Source: Cereibacter sphaeroides (lineage in GTDB: Bacteria; Pseudomonadota; Alphaproteobacteria; Rhodobacterales; Rhodobacteraceae). Taken from it: a DNA stretch of 64,000 bases. The position numbers were made by a program, and so were the translations under genes. Shown here piece by piece: positions 45,623-53,062 of this stretch; the first letter of the stretch is position 1, and each line of letters starts with the position of its first letter. Under the pieces are notes generated by a model. It was not told where the DNA came from. It saw only the letters and a program-made list of their open reading frames with translations, and searched no databases. The DNA is taken from assembly GCA_003243455.1 (NCBI GenBank), contig QFQS01000002.1, positions 186,001-250,000 of the forward strand, in the 5' to 3' direction.

Positions 45623-46633
45623 GTGAACGTCTTTCGTTCCTATCGCCTGCGCCTCGCCCGCAAACGCTGGCGGATACGGGCTTGGCTGAAAAGACGTGAG
45701 CTGTCGGTCGCCCGTGACCAGACCGCAAAGATCGGCACAGAGGACATCCTACTGTTCGCAACGCTGCGCAATGAGCGCAAGCGTCTGCCGTATTTCCTGA
45801 ATTACTACCGGGAATTGGGCGTCAATCATTTCCTGTTCGTGGACAATGACTCAGACGACGGCTCTCGCGAATATCTTGCCTCGCAACCCGATACCTCGGT
45901 CTGGCACAGCACCAAAAGTTACAAGCGCGCCCGTTTCGGGGTGGACTGGCTGAACTGGCTGCAGCGCCGTCACGCCCACGGTCATTGGTGCCTTGTCGTC
46001 GATATCGACGAATTCTTCGTTTATCCCTTCTGCGATACCCGCCCTTTGCGCGCGCTGACCGACTGGCTGGACAGTTCGGCCATCCGGTCGTTCTCGGCCA
46101 TGATGCTGGATATGTATCCCAAAGGCCCGATCGGCGCGCAGCCCTATGCCGAGGGTCAGAATCCATTCGAGATCGCGAACCATTTCGATAGCGGCAACTA
46201 CATGATTTCCCGCAACGGCAAGTTCGGGAATCTGTGGATTCAGGGCGGTCCGCGCGCCCGTGCCTTCTTTGCCGATCAGCCCGACCGGGCGCCTGCGCTG
46301 AACAAGATACCGCTGGTCAAGTGGCACCGGAACTATGTCTACGTCAGCTCGACCCACATGCTGTTGCCGCGCGGGCTGAACCTTGTCTATGACGAATGGT
46401 CCGGCGAAAAGGCCTCCGGCTGCCTGTTGCATGCCAAGTTCATCGAAGGATTTGCCGAGAAATCGAAAGAAGAACTGCAGCGGCGCCAGCATTTCGCCAA
46501 CAGCCACGAATACCGGTCCTACCTCTTCGGGCTGGATGATACGCAAGAGCTTTGGTGCAAATGGTCCGAGAAATACATCAACTGGCGTCAGCTTGAAATT
46601 CTGGGGCTGATGTCGAAGGGCAACTGGGCATGA
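45623..46633 (+). CDS. Glycosyltransferase family 2 protein (Glyco_tranf_2_4 type)
   Basis: 336 residues from GTG 45623, with AGGGGACC upstream. Core motifs: DILLFATLRNERKRLPYFLN, YYRELGVNHFLFVDNDSDDG, and WCLVVDIDEFFVYPFCDTRP, where the DxDE serves as metal site. This combination is characteristic of the PF13704 group often found in surface-glycan clusters. It overlaps the following GT14 gene in an ATGA. Linkage and donor sugar unknown. Confidence 0.87.
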   Translation: MNVFRSYRLRLARKRWRIRAWLKRRELSVARDQTAKIGTEDILLFATLRNERKRLPYFLNYYRELGVNHFLFVDNDSDDGSREYLASQPDTSVWHSTKSYKRARFGVDWLNWLQRRHAHGHWCLVVDIDEFFVYPFCDTRPLRALTDWLDSSAIRSFSAMMLDMYPKGPIGAQPYAEGQNPFEIANHFDSGNYMISRNGKFGNLWIQGGPRARAFFADQPDRAPALNKIPLVKWHRNYVYVSSTHMLLPRGLNLVYDEWSGEKASGCLLHAKFIEGFAEKSKEELQRRQHFANSHEYRSYLFGLDDTQELWCKWSEKYINWRQLEILGLMSKGNWA

Positions 46634-48327
46634 GCGTCGGGTTCATCATGCTGTGTCACACGGCGCTGGACCGGGCGGCGGAGGTGGCGCGCCACTGGGC
46701 CGAACGCGGTTGCCCGGTTGTCATCCATATCGACAAGCGCGTGGGCAAGCCACAGGTCGATCAGTTCAAGTCCCTGCTGGCCGATGTGCCGGATGTGCGG
46801 TTCAGCGGCAGGCATTCCTGCGAATGGGGCACCTGGGGCCTTGTCGCCGCGACGCAGACCGCGGCCGAGGTGATGCTGCGGGAATTTCCGCAAGTGCGTC
46901 ATGTCTACCTCGCCTCCGGTTCCTGCCTGCCACTTCGCCCGGTCGAGGAACTGGTCAGCTATCTGGATGAACGCCCCCGCACCGATTTCATCGAAAGCGT
47001 CACCATCGAGGATGTGGGCTGGACCGTCGGCGGGCTGGACCTTGAACGTTTCACCATGCGCTTTCCCTTCTCATGGCGGAAACAGCGCAAGGCCTTCGAT
47101 TTCTACGTCAAACTACAGCGCGCCACCGGATTCCGCCGCCGTATCCCTCCGGGGATCGTCCCGCATTTGGGCAGCCAATGGTGGTGCCTGACGCGCCAGA
47201 CCCTGTCGGCCATACTCGAAGACCCCGATCGCCCTGCGCGCGACGCCTATTTCCGCAAGGTCTGGATTCCCGATGAAAGCTATTTCCAGACACTGGTGCG
47301 CAACTATTCCTCGCGCGTGGAAAGCCGGTCCCTGACCCTGTCGAAATTCGATTTCCAGGGAAAGCCACACATCTTTTACGACGATCATTTGCAGCTTCTG
47401 CGCCGGTCGGACTGCTTTGTGGCGCGTAAGATCTGGCCGCATGCGGACAAGCTTTACCGCGCGTTTCTGACCAGGGATCAGGTGGCGCCCACCATGGCCG
47501 AGCCCAATCCCGGCAAGATCGACCGGCTGTTCTCCAAGGCGGTCGAACGGCGCACCAAGGGCCGACCCGGCCTTTACATGCAAAGCCGCTTCCCGAACGA
47601 GAACTGGGAAAACGGCAAGACCTGCAGCCCCTATTCGGTTTTTGAAGGTTTTGCCGACGTCTTCGAGAATTTCGAGACCTGGCTGGGCAAGGTCGCCGGA
47701 ACACGGGTTCACGGCCATCTCTTTTTGCCTGACCGCGTCGAATTTGCCGGTGCAGAGACGATCTATAACGGCTCGCTCAGCGATTCCGCAGCGCTCCGCG
47801 ACCATAATCCGAAGTCCTTCCTGACCAGCCTGATCTGGAACACCCGGGGCGAACGCCAGTGTTTTCAGTTCGGGCCGGGCGACCAGCAGGACATTGCCTG
47901 GTTCCTGGCCTCCGACCCCAATGCGCAGATCTCGGTGATCTCGGGTGCATGGTCGGTGCCGCTGTTCCGGTCGAACCTGAACTTCGGCGACATCCGGCGC
48001 GAGGCGGCCCGGCTGCAAAAGATCGAGACGGCACATCTGGAGATTCTCCGCGCGCCCGAGGCGAAGGCGCGCGTGCGCATCTGGACGCTGGCCGAGTTCA
48101 TGGAACAGCCGATGGAACCCTTGCAGACCATCATCGACGAGATCAGCCCGCGTGCCCTGCGCCGGCTTACCGAGGCGCCGAAGCTGGCCGACCTGACCGG
48201 CTTCGGCCAGTTCCTTCAGAACCTGCGCAACCAGGGGATGCAGCCCGTCCTCATGGGCGATTTTCCGGCAGGAGCCGACATGCCAACCGCCGCCGGTCGC
48301 CGCGGCAGACCCTATCTGGTCAAGTAG
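46630..48327 (+). CDS. GT14 (core-2/I-branching) glycosyltransferase with C-terminal DUF5928
   Basis: 565 residues. The N-terminal half (1-300) is a beta-1,6-N-acetylglucosaminyltransferase-like GT14 domain: SVGFIMLCHTALDRAAEVAR, CPVVIHIDKRVGKPQVDQF, CEWGTWGLVAATQTAAEVML, YLASGSCLPLRPVEELVSYL, GSQWWCLTRQTLSAILEDPD and WIPDESYFQTLVRN. The C-terminal half (about 320-565) has the DUF5928 pattern known from Rhodobacterales, with MQSRFPNENWENGKTCSPYS and QFGPGDQQDIAWFLASDPNA. It abuts the sulfotransferase gene directly (TAG then ATG), so the two probably act on the same glycan. Confidence 0.86.
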   Translation: MSVGFIMLCHTALDRAAEVARHWAERGCPVVIHIDKRVGKPQVDQFKSLLADVPDVRFSGRHSCEWGTWGLVAATQTAAEVMLREFPQVRHVYLASGSCLPLRPVEELVSYLDERPRTDFIESVTIEDVGWTVGGLDLERFTMRFPFSWRKQRKAFDFYVKLQRATGFRRRIPPGIVPHLGSQWWCLTRQTLSAILEDPDRPARDAYFRKVWIPDESYFQTLVRNYSSRVESRSLTLSKFDFQGKPHIFYDDHLQLLRRSDCFVARKIWPHADKLYRAFLTRDQVAPTMAEPNPGKIDRLFSKAVERRTKGRPGLYMQSRFPNENWENGKTCSPYSVFEGFADVFENFETWLGKVAGTRVHGHLFLPDRVEFAGAETIYNGSLSDSAALRDHNPKSFLTSLIWNTRGERQCFQFGPGDQQDIAWFLASDPNAQISVISGAWSVPLFRSNLNFGDIRREAARLQKIETAHLEILRAPEAKARVRIWTLAEFMEQPMEPLQTIIDEISPRALRRLTEAPKLADLTGFGQFLQNLRNQGMQPVLMGDFPAGADMPTAAGRRGRPYLVK

Positions 48328-49719
48328 ATGGCCCGGTTCGACAGCTTTGTCATGCTGGCCGGCATGCGGACGGGATCGAACCTGCTGGAGGCCGCGCTGA
48401 ACGGCCTGCCGGGTGTGATCTGTCATGGAGAGGTCTTCAACCCCCATTTCATCGGCAAGAAGGACCAGATGGAGTTTCTGGGGCTCGGCATCGCCCAGCG
48501 CGACGCCGATCCGCTTTCCATGCTGCACCGTCTGCACAGCGCGGGCAGCATCAGCGGCTTTCGCCTGTTTCGCGACCACGACCCCCGCATCCTTGACACG
48601 GTTCTTGCCGATCCGCGCTGCGCCAAGATCGTCCTGACCCGCAATCCGGTCGAAAGCTATGTCTCATGGAAGATCGCGAAGGCGACCGATCAGTGGAAGC
48701 TGACCAACCCCCGCAATCTCAAGACCGCCACGGCGGCGTTCGATGCAGCGGAGTTCGGCGAGCAGCTTGCAGCGACACAGCAATACCTTTTGCGCATCCA
48801 GCGTGACCTGCAACTGCGGGGCCAGACCGCGTTCTATCTCGACTATGAGGATATCGGCGATCTTGCCGTTCTGAACGGCCTCGCGGCGTTTCTGGGGGTG
48901 CCGGCGCTCGATGCCATGCCCGAGGTAAAGCTGAAGAAGCAGAACCCCGACGCTATCGAGGAAAAGGTTTCTAACCCAGCCGAAATGGCAGCGGCTCTGG
49001 CGCGTGTCGATTGGCCGTCGCTGGGTCGGACCCCGAATTTTGAGCCGCGCCGTGGGGCAGCATTGGCGGCAATGCGGGTGGCTTCGGGCGCGCCTTTGGT
49101 CTTCATGCCGGTGCGCGGCGGGCCAGAGGCAGAGATCACCGACTGGCTGGCGGGGTTTGGCGGCGGGGTTGAGAGCAACTTTTCGCAAAAAGACCTGCGC
49201 CAGTGGAAACGTGCGCATCCCGGCCATCGCAGCTTCACCGTGCTGCGCCACCCGGTTGCCCGCGCCCATGCCGTGTTCTGCGACCAGGTCCTGACCGACC
49301 GCATGGCCGAGGTGCGCAAGGTGCTGATCCGTCAGCACGAGATCGACCTTCTGCCACCCGGACAAATCCAGCCGCTTGCCGATCACCGCGCGGCTTTCCT
49401 TGGCTTCCTGCGCTTCATCAGGCTGAACCTCGCCGGGCAAAGTAACCTGCGCGTCGATCCGCACTGGGCCAGCCAGACCGCCATCGTTCAGGGCTTCGCG
49501 CAGGTGCAAAGCCCCGATGTCATCCTGCGAGAGACGGAACTGGATCGCGACCTGCCCTGGCTCGCCGCCTTCATGAACCGGGAAATGCCTGTGTTCATGC
49601 CAGGTCCTGCCATTGCGCCTCACTTTCTGGCCGAAGTCTATGATGATGAGGTCGAAGCCGCCGCGCGCGACGCCTATCAGCGCGACTATATCGGGTTCGG
49701 CTTCGGTCGCTGGCGGTAG
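48328..49719 (+). CDS. NodH-type sulfotransferase with a second sulfotransferase-like domain
   Basis: 463 residues. The first domain (1-240) carries the PAPS phosphosulfate loop in SFVMLAGMRTGSNLLEAALN and the 3'-phosphate motif KIVLTRNPVESYVSWKIAKA, as in NodH-like enzymes. The second domain (250-463) has LVFMPVRGGPEAEITDWLAG, SNFSQKDLRQWKRAHPGHRS and FTVLRHPVARAHAVFCDQVL, which resembles the R-x-P-x-x-R-x-x-S(A) element of PF03567 sulfotransferases, although its N-terminal PAPS loop is less clear. It likely sulfates the glycan made by the neighbouring glycosyltransferases. Confidence 0.84.
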   Translation: MARFDSFVMLAGMRTGSNLLEAALNGLPGVICHGEVFNPHFIGKKDQMEFLGLGIAQRDADPLSMLHRLHSAGSISGFRLFRDHDPRILDTVLADPRCAKIVLTRNPVESYVSWKIAKATDQWKLTNPRNLKTATAAFDAAEFGEQLAATQQYLLRIQRDLQLRGQTAFYLDYEDIGDLAVLNGLAAFLGVPALDAMPEVKLKKQNPDAIEEKVSNPAEMAAALARVDWPSLGRTPNFEPRRGAALAAMRVASGAPLVFMPVRGGPEAEITDWLAGFGGGVESNFSQKDLRQWKRAHPGHRSFTVLRHPVARAHAVFCDQVLTDRMAEVRKVLIRQHEIDLLPPGQIQPLADHRAAFLGFLRFIRLNLAGQSNLRVDPHWASQTAIVQGFAQVQSPDVILRETELDRDLPWLAAFMNREMPVFMPGPAIAPHFLAEVYDDEVEAAARDAYQRDYIGFGFGRWR

Positions 49720-49790
49720 AAACTGATGCCATGGCGGCAGTAACGAAAATTGGTCTCCGGAAAATCCGGCGTGGTCCAATGGATCAATCT

Positions 49791-50240
49791 CTAGTCAAGA
49801 AGCCGACCACGCAGCTGATCCAGTTGAACCATCTCGGAAATGCATGCCTTGAGAAGATCCATTACCGCCCGCGCCGAAGCCGAAAGCTCTGAGAACTCGT
49901 GCCAGGCAAAATATGTGGTCCGCTCGATGGTCGGCCCCACAATCCTCGCGGCCTTCAGGTGTCCGGCCTTTATCTCGGTCGCATAGGCGGAATAGGACAC
50001 GACAGTATAGTAAGATCCGTTCATTATGAGGCTGCGGTAGACCGACAGCGAATCCTGCTCGGAAACGATGTTGATGCGATATCCGGCGCGCGCGGCCGTG
50101 TTTTCAAGGTCGATGCGCAGTTGGTTTCCACGCCCGCCCATGACAAGAGGATAGTTCTGCAACGACCGAAACGAATCCTGTCGCCCGTCACGCCTGGCAG
50201 CTGTTGGCCCACAAGATATAATTCCTGTGCAGCGGGAATT
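49791..50240 (-). pseudogene. LysR-type regulator, C-terminal fragment with frameshift
   Basis: The effector-binding half of a LysR regulator remains: AAQELYLVGQQLPGVTGDR in one frame and, after a shift near 50170, FRSLQNYPLVMGGRGNQLRI and ARAGYRINIVSEQDSL in another, down to the stop. The helix-turn-helix and about half of the protein are missing: the fragment ends at 50225-50240, where plus-strand URO-D sequence begins. Loss of the N-terminus and a frameshift make it non-functional. Confidence 0.75.
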
Positions 50241-50525
50241 CGACCGCAACTTTTTAAAGACATCGCCGAGCGGGATGTATGCGGTTGAGGATTTTGGACT
50301 CGAGACCGATTTCTCCGACGTTCAGCGCGGAGGCGTTTCACGCGTGGCCTTCACCCCTTTCGAGCAGATCCGGGATTGGACCGCGCTTACCGAAGTCGAC
50401 ATCACGAAGGGGCCTTTGCGCGGGAGATCAGCTTGTTGCGAATGATGCGCGAGGCGCTGCCCGATATCCCGGTCATCTTCACTTTGTTCAGCCCGATGAC
50501 AATTGCGGCCAAGCTCAGCCAGGGA
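50227..50525 (+). pseudogene. Uroporphyrinogen decarboxylase-like protein fragment, frameshifted
   Basis: Residues REFDRNFLKTSPSGMYAVED, FGLETDFSDVQRGGVSRV and FTPFEQIRDWTALTEVDITK are followed, after a 1-bp loss in a G-run at 50409-50412, by AREISLLRMMREALPDIPV and FTLFSPMTIAAKLSQG in the next frame. The order (EDFG/W..D..., P..W, then V-F-SP-x-T-x-A-x-KL) is that of the URO-D/MtaA superfamily. Both ends are missing: the beginning was replaced by LysR DNA and the rest by an ABC ATPase. Confidence 0.65.
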
Positions 50526-50924
50526 CGGATCCGCAAGTCGCAGGATGAGGCGCGCGCAATCGCTCTGACGGAACTGGAGCGCGTAGGGCTGTCTGAGAAG
50601 AAGGACCAGTATCCAGCCCAGCTCTCGGGTGGGCAACTTCAGAGGACAGGCATCGCACGTGCCCTGGCAGTCCGGCCCGATGTGGTGCTCTTTGACGAGC
50701 CTACCTCGTCGCTGGACCCGGAATTGGTGGGCGAGGTGGTGAAAGTGATCAAGGACGTCACCTCCTCCGGCATCACCTCAATCCTCGTCACCCACGAGAT
50801 GCAATTTGCGAAAAATACCTCGAACCGGATCGTGTTCATGGACCGCGGTGTCATCGCGGCGGAAGGAACCCCGTCCGAGATATGCGATGCGCCCGCAAAC
50901 CCGCGCCTTGCGCGATTCCTCTGA
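50526..50924 (+). pseudogene. Amino-acid ABC transporter ATPase, C-terminal fragment
   Basis: From RIRKSQDEARAIALTELERV on this is a polar amino-acid transporter ATPase (GlnQ/TcyN-like): the signature YPAQLSGGQLQRTGIARALA, Walker B VVLFDEPTSSLDPELVGEVV, the switch LVTHEMQFA and the end FMDRGVIAAEGTPSEICDAP. Walker A, the Q-loop and some 90 residues are gone. The fragment is in frame with the preceding URO-D remnant, so an ORF of about 180 codons encodes a chimera with no possible ATPase function. Confidence 0.85.
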
Positions 50925-50960
50925 ACCGAACTCGAAATCCACTAGAAAAGGATAAACGGA

Positions 50961-51799
50961 ATGCTCTCGATCATATCCATGTTTCGCAATCGCTTCGGTA
51001 TCCTTATGGGTGCCGGTCTTGCCGCCGCAGCGCTCACTGCCGGCAGCGCCTATGCACAAAATGCCGACGGATCGGTCCGCATCATCCGCATCGCGACCGC
51101 TGCGGAATCGCGCCCGCTGTCCTGGGGCGCCATCGGCGTCGAACCGCAGGGTTATGAACCTGAGGTTCTGAAAGCGATCAACGCCAAGCTGCCGCAGTAC
51201 AAGTTCGAAATGGAAGGTGCGGCCGACATCGCCCAGGAAACCGGGCTTGTCACCGGCAAGTATGACATGGTGACGGGCGGCTATTACAAGTCCGACGCAC
51301 GTGCCGAACAATTCTACATTCCCACCACCCCGATCGGGGTCAGCACGATGCGGATCTACTCGCGCAAGGACAACGGTATAAACGAGATGAAGGATCTGGT
51401 CGGCAAGCGGATCGTGCCCGTCACGTCCGGTGGCGGTGTCTACCGATTCATCACCAAATGGCAGGAATAAAACCCTGACTTCCCGCTGGACGTGACAACA
51501 TCAAGCGCGGGCATTCCCTTCCCAACCGGATGCAGGAAGTCGACAAGGGCAGAAGCGATGCTCTGATCCTGCCGTCGAACCTGGGCCAGCAGGAAGTGAT
51601 CGAGAATCAAAAGCTGGATATCGTGGCATCCGAGCCGGCCTCATCGAACAACACCTATATCCTGATCGGAAAGTCGGAAGAAGATGCTGTTCTTCTTGCG
51701 GATGTTGATCGCGCCCTGGCGGAGCTGAAGGCCGATGGAACTCTGGACCAGCTTTCGATGAAATGGTTCGGCCAGGAAGTCGTCCGGTACATGAACTAG
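50961..51799 (+). pseudogene. Amino-acid ABC transporter substrate-binding protein, broken
   Basis: A good SD (AAAAGGATAAACGG) and a signal peptide (FGILMGAGLAAAALTAGSAY) begin a family 3 binding protein (RIATAAESRPLSWGAIGVEP, GKYDMVTGGYYKSDARAEQF, EMKDLVGKRIVPVTSGGGVY). A TAA at 51468-51470 interrupts WQE-NPDFPLDVTTSSAG, and a 1-bp loss near 51521-51525 moves the remainder (NRMQEVDKGRSDALILPSNL to KWFGQEVVRYMN) to another frame. Both lesions must be repaired to restore a protein of about 280 residues. Confidence 0.85.
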
Positions 51800-51853
51800 A
51801 CGGATAACCATGCTGCGCGAATTGACCGATACCCGACCAAGGAGTGTCTTGAG

Positions 51854-52375
51854 ATGAATCTCTCGACTATGATTCCCGAACTGCTCGAGGCACTTCCGCT
51901 GACGCTTGCGATCATGTTCGTTGCGCTTGCAGCCGGCTTTTGCCTGGCCTTGCTCACCACGACATTCCGGGTCCGCAGGGTGCCGGTCATAAGTCAACTG
52001 GCCGACCTTTATGTATCATATGCCCGCAGTGTGCCTGTCGTGCTGCACCTTTTCATAGCTTTCTATGGGCTTCCCGTACTGGTCGGCGCGTTCGCTGGGA
52101 TACACGAATGCGCAGATGCTCCGCCGCATCTGCTGCCGCAGATCGCGGTTGCTGCCATCCCCGACCTTGCGACTTCGCTGATGGTGATCATGAAGGCGCT
52201 TTCCCTGGGTTTCGCGATTTCCGTCATCGACATCTTTGCCCAGGCCCAGCTGACGGCTGCGCTGAACTACTTCTACCTCGAGGCTTTCGTGGTCGCGGTC
52301 TTTGTCTACATGACAATCGTCTATGCCACCGCGCGCGGTGCAGACATGCTCGAAAGGACGCTCAGGGCGTGGTGA
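51854..52375 (+). pseudogene. Amino-acid ABC transporter permease, internally deleted
   Basis: The start (IPELLEALPLTLAIMFVALA, LYVSYARSVPVVLHLFIAFY) and end (PQIAVAAIPDLATSLMVIMK, FAISVIDIFAQAQLTAALNY) belong to a HisM/GlnP-type permease. Between them about 50 residues with the EAA-loop start are missing; only TNAQMLRRI, in a different frame (52104-52130), remains, and a 1-bp loss at about 52130 restores frame. The product would be about 173 residues against the usual 215-220, without the ATPase-contact loop. Confidence 0.8.
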
Positions 52376-52415
52376 CACCACAGACCAATTGGCGTCGTCA
52401 TATCGAAACATAGCC

Positions 52416-52455
52416 AGGACTGGTCTCCCGCCCAATCGCGCCAGAGGCCAGTCCT
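52416..52455. repeat. Inverted repeat between the decayed permease and lrp
   Basis: AGGACTGGTCTC (52416-52427) and GAGGCCAGTCCT (52444-52455) pair at 11 of 12 positions plus a G-U, with a 16-nt loop. It lies between convergent ends and may act as terminator for either side. No T-run is seen. Confidence 0.5.
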
Positions 52456-52489
52456 GCGAACATTACCCGGCCATCCCGAAAGTAAACTT

Positions 52490-52951
52490 TCAGATCGGCA
52501 GGTCGCGGGCGTTCAGAATGGCCTCCATCGTGATGAAGGAGGTCACGGTGTCGAGTTCGATCTTTTCAACCAGTCGCCGGTAGATCCGGTCGAAATCGTT
52601 CATGTCGCTCGCCACGACCTTGAGCATGTAGTCATAATCGCCAGCGATGCGGAAGAAGTCGATCACATTGCTGATGGCGGCCACCTCGCGGTGAAACAGG
52701 TCCAGCCACTCCTTCCCATGATGGCGGGTGCGGACCATCATGAAGATGGTCAGGCCAAGCCCCACAGCCTCTTGATCCAGTCTGGCAGTCTCGCCGCGGA
52801 TGACGCCGTTATCCCGCAGCGCCTTGAGCCGTCGCCAGCAGGCATTCTGAGAAAGCCCGACCTTCTCGGCAAGGTCGCGCTGTGACAGGCTGGCATCTTT
52901 CTGAATCGCCCGCAGGATTGCTCGATCTATTTGATCTATATTCTTGTCCAT
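52490..52951 (-). CDS. Lrp/AsnC family transcriptional regulator
   Basis: 153 residues: helix-turn-helix IDRAILRAIQKDASLSQRDL, AEKVGLSQNACWRRLKALRD, and the RAM effector domain GLGLTIFMMVRTRHHGKEWL, RIAGDYDYMLKVVASDMNDF, TSFITMEAILNARDLP. It is divergent from the class V PLP gene, which it probably controls in response to an amino acid. The shared 111-bp gap contains TGAA-N9-TTCA at about 52971-52987, a possible half of an Lrp site. Confidence 0.9.
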   Translation of the reverse strand: MDKNIDQIDRAILRAIQKDASLSQRDLAEKVGLSQNACWRRLKALRDNGVIRGETARLDQEAVGLGLTIFMMVRTRHHGKEWLDLFHREVAAISNVIDFFRIAGDYDYMLKVVASDMNDFDRIYRRLVEKIELDTVTSFITMEAILNARDLPI

Positions 52952-53062
52952 ATCCGCTCATATGACCCAATTTGAACCGATATACTTCAGGAAATGCTAA
53001 TGATCTCCCCACAGCCTGTAAAGTAAACTCGCACCAGCGCGATCAACCACGCAGGTGACTTA

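Noticed and set aside
49720..52480. A mobile element as cause of the decayed cluster.
   Set aside because: No transposase, terminal inverted repeats or target duplications were found at either boundary or at the internal junctions. Simple deletions and small indels suffice.
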